A stretch of DNA of 64,000 nt, from the NCBI RefSeq assembly GCF_963666025.1, contig NZ_OY762552.1:1224501-1288500 (forward strand), read 5' to 3'. Positions 20,172-28,835 of the stretch are shown in pieces. A program made the position numbers and the translations under genes. The DNA is from an uncultured Methanobacterium sp. GTDB lineage: Archaea; Methanobacteriota; Methanobacteria; Methanobacteriales; Methanobacteriaceae. Position 1 is the first letter of the stretch; the number at the start of each line of letters is the position of its first letter. The notes below the pieces were generated by a model that was not told where the DNA came from, did no database searches, and saw nothing but the letters and a program-made list of their open reading frames with translations.

Positions 20172-20553
20172 GAATAAGTAAATTATTAGAAATCTACAAC
20201 CAATTCTTCCCGCGAACATCTCTTTTGGGTTCTTTAATAGGGTTTTTAACTTCATTCCCTGATTTGGGAGTTATCGTTCCCGTACGCATCCCTCTTACCT
20301 ATTTAGATCCGTTATTGATTGTATTTCTTAATATATCCTTCCTAATTTCTTATCCTTTTGGCTTTACATTCCCAAATACACCCTTATCCTCTTCACTATG
20401 CATATTTCACCCCATTTAAACAAACGTACTTTATCGAATCCTTATATTATCATACTATGATTCTTGTTATTAAAAAAGAAGTGCATCGGTTCCGAAGTTA
20501 TCCCCCTGGCTTCCACCATTTGGGGGGGGGCAACATAACTTTTATAACATAAT
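20172..20553. other. Intergenic region with a G9 tract and a possible tiny ORF
   Basis: About 380 bases between convergent genes. On the minus strand a 31-codon frame (20289 to 20194) starts MRTGTITPKSG and is preceded by AGAGGG; it may be a micro-gene or the remnant of a larger one. A run of nine G at 20522-20530 is unusual in this AT-rich DNA. Nothing else can be assigned. Confidence 0.35.
20194..20289 (-). CDS. Possible 31-aa small protein
   Basis: A short frame with protein-like composition (MRTGTITPKSG, then basic and polar, ending GKNWL). AGAGG lies three bases before the ATG, which is closer than usual. Just upstream, another short frame (MHSEEDKGVFG) ends early, so the two could be pieces of one decayed gene. 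Weak evidence; no function. Confidence 0.25.
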   Translation of the reverse strand: MRTGTITPKSGNEVKNPIKEPKRDVRGKNWL

Positions 20554-20943
20554 TTATACTATTTTCAGTGAACTGGCATCCTTTAGCACCACTTCCAAGC
20601 TACCCTGATACTCTGTGACTTTTCCATCAATTTTTACACGTCTGTTAATAAAGTTTTGAGGAGTTATGTTGGTTTTCTGGATTTCAGATGCTACACTCTC
20701 GAATATAACCACCTTAGTTTTTCCAGTTCCATCCATTAAATCCAGAAAGTAGGTTCCTCCCTTCTGGGATTGACTGACCCCGGTGACCATTCCCTCAACT
20801 GAAACGTCTTTATCAAGCATTCCACGATTCATATCTTTAATTTGGACTGTTTGAGGCATTATATAGTTGGCAGAGACCATCATTCCCACCAATCCAATAA
20901 TAGCAGTGAATAAAGCCATTCTGAAGATTTTCTTGTCCTCCAT
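20554..20943 (-). CDS. Membrane-anchored OB-fold protein
   Basis: A protein of about 129 residues. One N-terminal membrane helix (MALFTAIIGLVGMMVSANYI) is followed by an OB-fold of the tRNA_anti/nucleic-acid-binding type (residues about 40-129: KDVSVEGMVTGVSQSQKGGTYFLDLMDGTGKTKVVIF ends the first half). The domain would face outward or lie at the membrane. ATG 20943 is favoured over GTG 20952; neither has a clear ribosome site. Similar small anchored OB-fold proteins are common in methanogens without an assigned role. Confidence 0.65.
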   Translation of the reverse strand: MEDKKIFRMALFTAIIGLVGMMVSANYIMPQTVQIKDMNRGMLDKDVSVEGMVTGVSQSQKGGTYFLDLMDGTGKTKVVIFESVASEIQKTNITPQNFINRRVKIDGKVTEYQGSLEVVLKDASSLKIV

Positions 20944-21145
20944 CACAACCACAGTATTACTATCAAAGGTTATTGTTAATAAGTATTAGGTTATAATGTA
21001 CCAGTAACCAGAGATTGAATAAATAAAATTACAACAAGGAAATTGCCCAATGCAAAGGAAAAAACAGCTAATAGGGGATAAAAAAAGATTTGAAACTTCA
21101 TCTATGGTCTGAAGTTTCTAATTTTACATAATTCATCTGGCAAAT

Positions 21146-22819
21146 TCAACTTTTCTGGGAGTTTCTGAAAATAGATTCAATCCTATCCAGAGTATCAATT
21201 TCATCCATACCCAGGTCATTACGAATCCTCTTAACCACCGGGAAACGCAGCGAGTATCCAGTTTCAGACTCGGGACTCTCCACTATTTCACTGAAAGCAA
21301 TTTCCAGAATTATTGAAGGCTCTATTTTCACATGTCTACCTTCTTTATTGATGATTAGAGGTTCCACCATCTTGGAAAGTTCCATTAGTGTGTTATCATC
21401 CAATCCAGTGGCAGCGTATGCCAGTGGTTTGAGTTGGTTGTCCTCGTCCTGAATAGCCATCAGGTAAGAACCAATGAAATGAGCCCTCCTACCCTTCCCA
21501 TAGGTTCCACCCACCACTACCAGATCCAGGGTTTCTGGTTCTGCCTTTAATTTAAGCATCTTCTTACCCCTTATACCCGGCATGTAGGGTGCATTAGGAT
21601 CTTTGATCATGATACCCTCATGACCTCCTTCAATGGAGTGATTGAAAAGATCCTGAGCCTTATGAATCTCTTCCGGAGTAACTTTAACCTGAGCAGAAAG
21701 CTCCAGTTTGCCCTCATCTATTTTAACTATTGACTCCAGAGTTTTCCTCCTCTCCTGAAGAGGTTCATCCAGAATAGGACCCTCGTAGTAAAGTACATCA
21801 AAAAGATAAACAGTTAAAGGGATTTTAGAAACCATTTTATCAATTTCGTACTTTCTCTTGACCCTTTGAAGCATATACTGGAATGATATTGGTTTCCCAT
21901 CTCTGCTGGCGATTATTTCTCCCTCAACAATGAAATCTTCATGTGGAAGAGCTTTTTCAATATAATCTGAGATTTCAGGAAGTGCTAAACTGATATTTTC
22001 CAGCCTTCTGGTAAAAATATCAATTTCATCACCATTTCTGTGAATCTGAACCCGTATTCCATCATATTTAGTTTCACAAATGGCCCAACCCATTTCTTCC
22101 ACACTCTCTTTTATACCTGGAGATAACTGTGCCAGCATGGGTTTTACAGGTTTACCTGGTTTCAAAGTTAGTTTACGCAGACCTTCTTCCCCTTCCATCC
22201 TGGCTACTTCAGCCACCAGCCCCATATCGTTGGTTAACATATGGGCTCTTTCTGCTACTTCTTTGGGTATGTTAAATGCCTGAGAAATAGCATCCCTGAT
22301 GGTTCCTTCACCTACACCCACTCGAAGTTCTTCCAAAACAGTTCGGGTGAGGTATTTGGCCTCAACTGGAGCTGCTGAGGATAATAACTCCATTAAATAG
22401 TCTATTTTTTTAAACTGGGCACGGTTACCTGAAATTTCAGCCATTTTCACCAGATTGCGATGTACTTTCTGTATGGTGAGTGGTCGGCTAAAGAGAGTTA
22501 TCTGGCTTTTCTTCTGGTATAATTCCTCTGCAGCCATACCAATATCCCCAGTATCCCGCATTCGGTTCTCCACATCATCTGGAGAAACTCCTACCACCTG
22601 GGAAATAGCTTTCATTAATAGTTTGGATCCTATTCCCAGTTCTTCCTCACTCCATGTGGGGAAAATTCGGCCTAAAGCCAGTAAAGTTACTATGGGAAGA
22701 AGTTCAGGTTCTTCATCTCCCACTTCAGCTAAAAATTTAGCTAAAATATCGGTTTTCTCCAGACGTTTGGTGGTAGAGTCCAGATCCTGATAAACTTCCA
22801 CTAAATCATTGTAAAGCAT
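21146..22819 (-). CDS. lig: ATP-dependent DNA ligase
   Basis: A 557-residue archaeal ligase I that seals nicks during replication and repair. Residues 1-220 form the N-terminal DNA-binding domain. The adenylation domain has the nucleotidyl lysine motif CETKYDGIRVQIH, FIVEGEIIA, and GHEGIMIKDP. The C-terminal OB domain has KLKAEPETLDLVVVGG. Length is normal. The start is set at ATG 22819 (MLYNDLVEVY, the usual archaeal beginning), preceded by GGTGAT; a TTG nine codons upstream is less likely. Monocistronic. Confidence 0.93.
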   Translation of the reverse strand: MLYNDLVEVYQDLDSTTKRLEKTDILAKFLAEVGDEEPELLPIVTLLALGRIFPTWSEEELGIGSKLLMKAISQVVGVSPDDVENRMRDTGDIGMAAEELYQKKSQITLFSRPLTIQKVHRNLVKMAEISGNRAQFKKIDYLMELLSSAAPVEAKYLTRTVLEELRVGVGEGTIRDAISQAFNIPKEVAERAHMLTNDMGLVAEVARMEGEEGLRKLTLKPGKPVKPMLAQLSPGIKESVEEMGWAICETKYDGIRVQIHRNGDEIDIFTRRLENISLALPEISDYIEKALPHEDFIVEGEIIASRDGKPISFQYMLQRVKRKYEIDKMVSKIPLTVYLFDVLYYEGPILDEPLQERRKTLESIVKIDEGKLELSAQVKVTPEEIHKAQDLFNHSIEGGHEGIMIKDPNAPYMPGIRGKKMLKLKAEPETLDLVVVGGTYGKGRRAHFIGSYLMAIQDEDNQLKPLAYAATGLDDNTLMELSKMVEPLIINKEGRHVKIEPSIILEIAFSEIVESPESETGYSLRFPVVKRIRNDLGMDEIDTLDRIESIFRNSQKS

Positions 22820-23099
22820 TGAAATATCACCATTACACTCACTCAACTGTTTCCAACATGTTTAAACTTTTTACTTGGTAAAATAATATTGAGTCGATGT
22901 TATTTAAATTTACAATTTTTTCAAAAAAATAAATACCAAAAATAATCCGTTGCTATCCATAAATACTCCCATGAAGAATTCTAAAATAACATATCTAGAT
23001 TTTTATATCCCAATTAACAGCAATCATTCTCTATCACTGCTTAAAAATTTTGGAGATCTAAAAAAATCAATGAACTCTAAAATTACAAACTTTAAATAT

Positions 23100-24518
23100 T
23101 TAATACTCAGATTCAGACCAGATAATCTGGAAGGTAGTCCCCTTATCTCTGGAAAGGATTATACTACCTTTTAACTGGTTTACCAGGCTGTTCACCAGTT
23201 GGAATCCCATGGTTCCACTTTCCTTAAATTCAATACTGGTAGGAAGTCCCACACCATTATCTTTGACCATCAATACATTGTTTTCGTGATTATCAAATCC
23301 AAAATCCACGCAAATTTCTCCTTCACTGGTTCCAGGGAAGGCATGTTTCACTGCGTTGGTTAAAAGTTCATTGAGAATTAGTCCGCAAGGGATGGCTGCG
23401 TCAATATCCAGCATCAACCCGTCAGTCCGGGTAATCATCTTAATTCGGTCAGTATCCACTCGGTATGAGCTGACAATGAGTTCTATGAGTTTTTTTATGT
23501 ACTGGGAAAAATCGATGACTGCGAAATCTTCAGACTGGGAGAATCCATCATGGATTAGTAACATTGATTTAACCCGGTTTTTGTTATCTTTTAAAACTTC
23601 CCGGTTCTCTGCATCCTTCATGTAAACTGATTGGAGTTCCAGGAGGCTTGAGATCATGTTCATATAATTACTAACTCTCCCATTGATCTCACCTAGAAGC
23701 ATCTCTTTCTCCTTCAAAGACGCGTTTATTTCTGTTTCTGCCTTTTTTCGTTCGGTAATATCTTGAGCTATTACTTGAACTGCAAATAATTCCCCATTTT
23801 TAAGTAAAGGGGCAGGGTAAATTTCCATTAAACGTATTTCTCCCTCTCTGGAGATCAAACGTGATTCAAATGGTTTTACATCCTCTCCTTTCAGATATTT
23901 GGAAAATAGTTCATTGTAGTATGAAGAATCTTCACCAGTAATGGACTGGAGATCTGTGAAATACATACCAATAGTGTCATCACGGGATAATGGGCTGAAT
24001 TTAGCCGCAGCATGGTTAAGATCAATGATCTTTCCATCCAATCCCAGAACAACCACGTAATTGGGGAAATATTCAAAAAGAGTCCTGTATTTCTCTTCAC
24101 GTTCTTTGAGGGCCTGTTCTGCAGCTAATTTTTCAATTTTTTCTTTAGCTTCTTTTAAAGCCCTTACAACAGAGTGAGGTAGTTTTGAGAGGTTATTTTT
24201 GAGAACATAATCTGTTGCACCTTCTTTGAGCATTTCAACCGCGAAATCTTCACCTATTTTCCCACTCACAAAGATAAAAGGTGTGTTGGGAACGATTTCC
24301 CGGGCCAGGTTCATGGCAGTGATACCATCAAATTGAGGGAGTGAATGGTCTGCCAGGATGATGCTCGGCTTGAACTCCACCAGTTCTCTCCGGTAATCTT
24401 CTTCTTTTTCCACGATTTTAGATGTGAATTGGAGGCCTTCTCGTTTGAGCTGAGTTTCTATAAGTTCAGCATCCAGTGGCACATCTTCCAGTATTAGAAC
24501 TTTTATTTCTTCAGCCAT
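23100..24518 (-). CDS. Response regulator-PAS-histidine kinase-like protein with lost phospho-acceptor
   Basis: A 472-residue cytoplasmic signalling protein. Residues 1-120 form a receiver domain (acidic pair in LILEDVP, phospho-acceptor Asp57 in LADHSLP, Lys in SGKIG). Residues 145-255 are a PAS domain. A HisKA_2-type dimerisation segment follows, then an HATPase domain at about 365-472 with N-box ELLTNAVKHAF, G1 DNGVGLP and GTTFQI. In the dimerisation helix, the family motif EIHHRVKNN reads EINGRVSNY, so both histidines are missing (codons at 23679-23684). The ATPase site looks intact. It may be a pseudokinase or phosphatase controlled by its own receiver. No partner gene is adjacent. Confidence 0.85.
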   Translation of the reverse strand: MAEEIKVLILEDVPLDAELIETQLKREGLQFTSKIVEKEEDYRRELVEFKPSIILADHSLPQFDGITAMNLAREIVPNTPFIFVSGKIGEDFAVEMLKEGATDYVLKNNLSKLPHSVVRALKEAKEKIEKLAAEQALKEREEKYRTLFEYFPNYVVVLGLDGKIIDLNHAAAKFSPLSRDDTIGMYFTDLQSITGEDSSYYNELFSKYLKGEDVKPFESRLISREGEIRLMEIYPAPLLKNGELFAVQVIAQDITERKKAETEINASLKEKEMLLGEINGRVSNYMNMISSLLELQSVYMKDAENREVLKDNKNRVKSMLLIHDGFSQSEDFAVIDFSQYIKKLIELIVSSYRVDTDRIKMITRTDGLMLDIDAAIPCGLILNELLTNAVKHAFPGTSEGEICVDFGFDNHENNVLMVKDNGVGLPTSIEFKESGTMGFQLVNSLVNQLKGSIILSRDKGTTFQIIWSESEY

Positions 24519-24831
24519 AACATCCCACAGAGATTATTTATTAAGATTTCAGATATTATTGATATGGATCGATCATATTTATAGATTTTTATTTGCCAAG
24601 AACTCTTTTTATACTTATAAAATGAAAAGCTTTATTGGCTAAACATTCCCTAAGATGTTTTTTAAGAACAATACGGCCAAAAAAGCATCTAAATCTAGTA
24701 AAAAATCTTGATAACTAAATTAAATGTAAGAAAAAAATAGGGGGATAATATAAAATAAATCCCACTTATACCCAATAAATCAACTTAAAAACTACCTAGA
24801 CTGAGGTATCTGTACTATTTTCAAAACCTGA
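24519..24831. other. AT-rich intergenic region
   Basis: About 310 bases between two leftward genes. I see no ORF, repeat or hairpin of note. Confidence 0.4.
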
Positions 24832-25686
24832 TTATTTTTCTATAGTCAGCATTTCCTCACGCATTTCCAGTGACCCCATCTTAACTGGAGTGGACTGCTG
24901 TAAATAGTGATCAAATAACCGATTACCCCATGAAATAGCTTCTTCACCATGGCTAATCAGGGAAATATTCAAGTCATAAGCTCCGTCAGCTGAAAACAGA
25001 CCCAGAGCAATGAAGTTGTCACCAGTAGTCAGGGATATATTCACATCTTCATCAACTTTCATTAACTGTAGTTTACCTTCATTGACCCATTTTTCCAGTT
25101 TGTCTTTCCCGACATTTTCCACCAGTTTGTCAATGATTCCTTCAGTCATGATAAGCTGAACTTTTCCATCTTTTTCAAGGGTTTCCAGGAAAATCTTGAT
25201 ACTTGAAGGGTTATAAACAGAAGTAAGTTGTTTAAAGTTTTCGCTTTTGGATAAAAATTCTGATAAAACCTCTTGTGGCCTCATGATATTGGTACTGGTT
25301 GATTTCACTATGAATGATTTTTCCAGGCACCCTATGTCTTTGAAAAGTTCTGGTGGGATGCAACTGATATCATGGTTTAAGAACAGTCCCTCACAGAGGT
25401 TCAGGGAATAGAAAGACCTCATAACATCGATTAATTTGTTGGCTACAACTTCTCCAGTTTGAGATAGGGAGTAGTTTCCAGATTCTCGGAAAATGAAATT
25501 TTTCTGTTCCAGTTGATTCATTCCGTGTAGGATAGTAGATGAACTCAGATGGATCTCCTTACGTAAATCCGCTAAATTCTTAGATCCACTTATTAAACTA
25601 ATTAATATCTTAGCCCGCACATCTGAGGCTATAAAAAACTTCATATCATCTTTAACTTGCTCGTATAGTTCAAACATATAGTCCAT
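24832..25686 (-). CDS. HTH transcriptional regulator of the FilR1/DUF1724 type
   Basis: A 284-residue regulator. Residues 15-85 are an ArsR-like winged helix (ASDVRAKILISLISGSKNLADLRKE). Residues 120-265 match the FilR1 (DUF1724) ligand domain of methanogen regulators, including STNIMRPQEVLSEFL and the C-terminal ALGLFSADGAYDLNISLIS. Such regulators are common in Methanobacteriales and Methanosarcinales; Methanosaeta FilR1 was linked to quorum-type control of methanogenesis genes. The ribosome site GGTGGA precedes ATG 25686. Target genes are unknown; nothing divergent lies beside it. Confidence 0.8.
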   Translation of the reverse strand: MDYMFELYEQVKDDMKFFIASDVRAKILISLISGSKNLADLRKEIHLSSSTILHGMNQLEQKNFIFRESGNYSLSQTGEVVANKLIDVMRSFYSLNLCEGLFLNHDISCIPPELFKDIGCLEKSFIVKSTSTNIMRPQEVLSEFLSKSENFKQLTSVYNPSSIKIFLETLEKDGKVQLIMTEGIIDKLVENVGKDKLEKWVNEGKLQLMKVDEDVNISLTTGDNFIALGLFSADGAYDLNISLISHGEEAISWGNRLFDHYLQQSTPVKMGSLEMREEMLTIEK

Positions 25687-25953
25687 TTAACTTCCACCTT
25701 TTCTTTGATAAGGGGATTTCGATTATTGATACAATTTCATTCATTGATTTCATTATTGATTTTTGTAACCTTAATTACAGTTGCTTAATCATATGAGTAT
25801 TAGAGATTAATAAATATTTTCTTAGTAAGTACTATATAAAGAGGGACAATAATGAGTAAAATTGATTAATAACAACCATGCCAAAAAATTATAGAAAATA
25901 AAGAGTTAAAAAAAAATAAACAATGTTTAAATATTTAGTAACAGAGATTTATC

Positions 25954-26463
25954 TTAAATAAACCTTTCAAACCTCTCTTTTCCTACTTTACATATTGGAC
26001 AGGTTTCCGGTGGCTCTTCACGAGCACACAAATACCCACAGACCCTGCATCTCCACACCGGTAAAGGGAGAGTACTTAATGTTTGTTCTTGTGAGGTTTG
26101 TTTGGCTGATTGGCGTTGCCCGGGTCCCGGTCTTCTCTCAGGTATGGATGTTAATTTTTTACTTCCATTGAGTATTTCACTGGAGATATAAAGTCCACAG
26201 TAGCATGCTCCAAATTCATCAAGGTCAGGATCACGATAATCACATGGACAGATAATATCCAGGTCTTCTTCTTTGACTCCTGATGCCAGTCGACAGGGAC
26301 AGGCCCCATAACCGTAACGATCCTTGTTTATGAGGATGCTTTCCAGGAGTTCCTTGGTAAATGCTTCATCAGGGTTTAGATGATAACCGAAATCCTCTGC
26401 TTCTTCTTTTGACTTCTCGTAAAAACTGTTTAAATCATCTGCAGTGATTTTATCAGGATTCAT
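25954..26463 (-). CDS. Ferredoxin:disulfide reductase (FTR catalytic domain fused to rubredoxin)
   Basis: A 169-residue redox protein. Residues 30-90 match the catalytic subunit of ferredoxin:thioredoxin reductase, with cysteine motifs ACPCR, IICPCDYRD and ACYCGLY; these hold a [4Fe-4S] cluster and a redox-active cysteine pair. The usual CHC is CYC here. A proline- and glutamine-rich linker leads to a C-terminal rubredoxin-like domain (WRCRVCGYLC ... CPICKVG). The same fusion in Methanosarcina barkeri was described as ferredoxin:disulfide reductase, feeding electrons to a glutaredoxin-like NrdH. Its ATG overlaps the stop of the upstream redoxin gene by four bases, which supports that pairing here. 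Confidence 0.85.
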   Translation of the reverse strand: MNPDKITADDLNSFYEKSKEEAEDFGYHLNPDEAFTKELLESILINKDRYGYGACPCRLASGVKEEDLDIICPCDYRDPDLDEFGACYCGLYISSEILNGSKKLTSIPERRPGPGQRQSAKQTSQEQTLSTLPLPVWRCRVCGYLCAREEPPETCPICKVGKERFERFI

Positions 26464-26738
26464 CCCAATATCTCCCTCACTTTATCTTCATTGAATCCCA
26501 CAATGGTTTCTTCATCATTTATAACCAGAGTAGGGAATGAAAGTTGAGAGTTCCACTTTTCAACTTGTTGGATTACTTCCTGTCTTTCTTCTCCTTCCAG
26601 GAGGTCCACGTAGATATAATCGTATTCCACTCCCAGATCCTCCAGAAGCATTCTGGTTTTTTTACACCATCCACAGGTACTTAAAGCAAAAAGGACTGTT
26701 TTACCTTTGTTTTCACCATCAACATGTTGCATTGGCAT
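26460..26738 (-). CDS. Glutaredoxin-like redoxin (NrdH type)
   Basis: A 92-residue thioredoxin-fold protein with active site CGWCKKTR near residue 22 and the cis-proline motif LSFPTLVI near 70. NDEETIVGFNEDKVREIL is the usual end of this group. It is cotranscribed with the ferredoxin:disulfide reductase through an ATGA overlap at 26460-26463. In methanogens such pairs reduce class III ribonucleotide reductase; no nrdD is present in this window, so the client is inferred. The first seven residues before GKTVLF may be an extension. Confidence 0.8.
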   Translation of the reverse strand: MPMQHVDGENKGKTVLFALSTCGWCKKTRMLLEDLGVEYDYIYVDLLEGEERQEVIQQVEKWNSQLSFPTLVINDEETIVGFNEDKVREILG

Positions 26739-26901
26739 TTTGATTTCCTCCTTTTAGAATATCCCCTTTCAAGATCAGCTTGCTCTTGTTATTCAAACAT
26801 TACCCACATTTATCATAATTCCATCTTTTATTATGTTACATCTTGTATTAATAAACTGACAATGAAAAAAAAATAGATAAATATTTAACAGTGTCCCGCG
26901 C

Positions 26902-27009
26902 TTGGATATACGTTGCCCCGCACTTGATTTTACCCTTGATGTTGTCTACACTTGATGTTGCTTGATTTACCTTTGATGTGCCTTACAATTGATGTTACCA
27001 TGACTTAAA
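26902..27009. repeat. Three imperfect tandem repeats of 34-37 bp downstream of thiC
   Basis: Units begin at 26902, 26936 and 26973. The last two share TTGATGT at 26936, 26952, 26973 and 26989 (spacing 16, 21, 16 bases); the first unit is more diverged. The array lies just after the thiC stop, in the gap before the redoxin gene on the same strand. Read on the transcribed strand, the element is ACATCAA. It is GC-richer than most local intergenic DNA. Confidence 0.7.
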
Positions 27010-27017
27010 ACCTTTAG

Positions 27018-28292
27018 TTATATGTTATCCCGCACCATCCTCAGGGCACAGAACTCCCCACACATGGTACACATGTCACTTTCAGGAGTAACTCTCCTTT
27101 CACGACATTTTCTGGCCTTTTCAGAGTCAAATGCAAGTTGGTACTGTTTTTCCCACTGGAAATTCTTTCGGGCTCTGGCCATTTCCATTTCCTTGGCCCA
27201 GGCACTTTCAAGCCCATTTGCAACATCTGCAGCCTGTGCAGCTATTTTTGATGCAACAACACCCTCTTTAACATCCTGCAATCCAGGTATGGAAAGATGT
27301 TCTGCAGGAGTAACGTAACACAGGAAATCAGCACCTGCACGGGCTGCCAGGGCCCCTCCAATGGCTGAAGTTATGTGATCGTATCCGGGTGCCAGATCAG
27401 TTACTATTGGCCCTAAAACATAGAATGGGGCACCTTTACAGACTGTTTTCTGGATTTGCATGTTGGCTTCCACCTGGTTTAAGGGGACGTGTCCGGGTCC
27501 TTCTACCATGACTTGCACATCTGCCTCTCGGGCACGTTTAACCAGATCCCCCAGAATCAGGAGCTCTCCAATCTGGGGTATGTCCGAGGCATCAGCCAGA
27601 CAACCCGGCCTGAGACCATCACCCAGCGAGAGAGTCACGTCGTGTTCACGGGCAATCTCCAGTAGGTAATCGTAATTTTTGTACAATGGGTTTTCTTCAT
27701 GATTATGAAGTATCCATGCGGTTAGAAAAGCTCCACCACGACTTACCACTCCCATAACCCTTTCTGACCTTTTGACTTTCTCCACAGTGTCCATGGTGAT
27801 GCCACTGTGCACTGTCATGAAGTCCACTCCTTCCCTGGCCTGTTCTTCAATAGCCCGGAACATATCATCTTCATCCATATTAACCACCGCATCCTTGGTT
27901 TGGGAAGCAGTTATTCCTGCCTGGTATATGGGGACAGTTCCTATGGGAAGATCGGTAGATTCCATTACTGCTTTACGCACTTCACGGAATTTTGGCCCGG
28001 TGGAAAGATCCATTACTGCATCAGCACCATATTCTGCTGCTATTTTGGCCTTTTTCACTTCCAGTTGCACATTTTCCAGTTCAGGGGAAGATCCCAGATT
28101 GGCATTGATCTTGGTACTGAGTCCCCTGCCTACCCCACAGGGTTTGGTGTTCCTGTTTTTGTTACTTGGAATCACCACATGACCTTTAGCAACTCTTTTT
28201 ATGAGTTTTTGAACATCTATGCCTTCATATTCGGCTATTTTTCGTATTTCATCTGTGGTCTGGCCTTTGCCAGCCTGGTATAACTGAGTCAC
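27018..28292 (-). CDS. thiC: Phosphomethylpyrimidine synthase ThiC
   Basis: A 424-residue radical-SAM enzyme converting aminoimidazole ribotide to hydroxymethylpyrimidine phosphate for thiamine. It has the family core (AEYGADAVMDLSTG, VPIYQAG, EGPGHVPL, GPIVTDLAPGYDHITSAIGG) and the C-terminal cluster motif CTMCGEFCALR with CxxCxxxxC spacing. The archaeal form lacks the long N-terminal domain of bacterial ThiC. The start is GTG 28292, with GAGGG eight bases upstream. It is divergent from a CBS-domain gene with only 50 bases between them. I see no TPP riboswitch in that gap. Confidence 0.93.
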   Translation of the reverse strand: MTQLYQAGKGQTTDEIRKIAEYEGIDVQKLIKRVAKGHVVIPSNKNRNTKPCGVGRGLSTKINANLGSSPELENVQLEVKKAKIAAEYGADAVMDLSTGPKFREVRKAVMESTDLPIGTVPIYQAGITASQTKDAVVNMDEDDMFRAIEEQAREGVDFMTVHSGITMDTVEKVKRSERVMGVVSRGGAFLTAWILHNHEENPLYKNYDYLLEIAREHDVTLSLGDGLRPGCLADASDIPQIGELLILGDLVKRAREADVQVMVEGPGHVPLNQVEANMQIQKTVCKGAPFYVLGPIVTDLAPGYDHITSAIGGALAARAGADFLCYVTPAEHLSIPGLQDVKEGVVASKIAAQAADVANGLESAWAKEMEMARARKNFQWEKQYQLAFDSEKARKCRERRVTPESDMCTMCGEFCALRMVRDNI

Positions 28293-28342
28293 TTTTTCAT
28301 CCCTCGTTTTATATATTAGGAAGTAGTTGAGAATTAAATATT

Positions 28343-28723
28343 ATGATAAAAAAACTGCATGCTCAGGATATCATGATCCAGGAAGTGCATGTTACCTCTC
28401 CCAATGACCTGGTAGCAGCTGCCAAGCTGAAAATGATGCGCTGTAACGTCGGAGGCCTGCCAGTAGTAAATGAAAAACAACTGGTAGGGATAATAACCCA
28501 TAGGGACGTCTTATTAGCCGGAGGAGAATCTCTAGGCCTTAAAGTGGGCGATTTAATGAGTAAAGACCTTGAGGTAGTAAATAAAGACACTCCAGTTATG
28601 ATTATTACCCGGATCATGGCCGATAAAGGTTTCCAGAGAATTCCAGTGGTGGAAGATGGTAACCTGGTGGGACTCATAACCCAGAGCTCACTTATCCGTG
28701 CACTTGCTGATTCAGGGGAATAA
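28343..28723 (+). CDS. CBS-domain protein
   Basis: A 126-residue protein made of two CBS domains (about 8-60 and 68-122; each with the IGVL/GIITHRDVL and GLITQSSLI pattern), which usually bind adenosyl ligands and act as sensors. No enzymatic domain is fused. It is transcribed away from thiC from a shared 50-base promoter region, so the two may be co-regulated. No clear ribosome site precedes ATG 28343. Ligand and partner unknown. Confidence 0.85.
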   Translation: MIKKLHAQDIMIQEVHVTSPNDLVAAAKLKMMRCNVGGLPVVNEKQLVGIITHRDVLLAGGESLGLKVGDLMSKDLEVVNKDTPVMIITRIMADKGFQRIPVVEDGNLVGLITQSSLIRALADSGE

Positions 28724-28835
28724 ACTTAGTTTTTTTAAGTAATCCTTTGATTTTATATCATTAATTAATATCATCCTTAGTTAATATTATTTTCAAAGTT
28801 TACGCATTATTCAAAGGGTTTTGCAGATTTATAGA

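Noticed and set aside
27772..28283. Long open frames antisense to thiC (136 and 158 codons)
   Set aside because: They lie wholly inside thiC, have no ribosome sites or family motifs, and result from the codon pattern of the real gene.
28293..28342. TPP riboswitch before thiC
   Set aside because: Only 50 bases separate thiC from the divergent CBS gene, and no conserved riboswitch core is visible.
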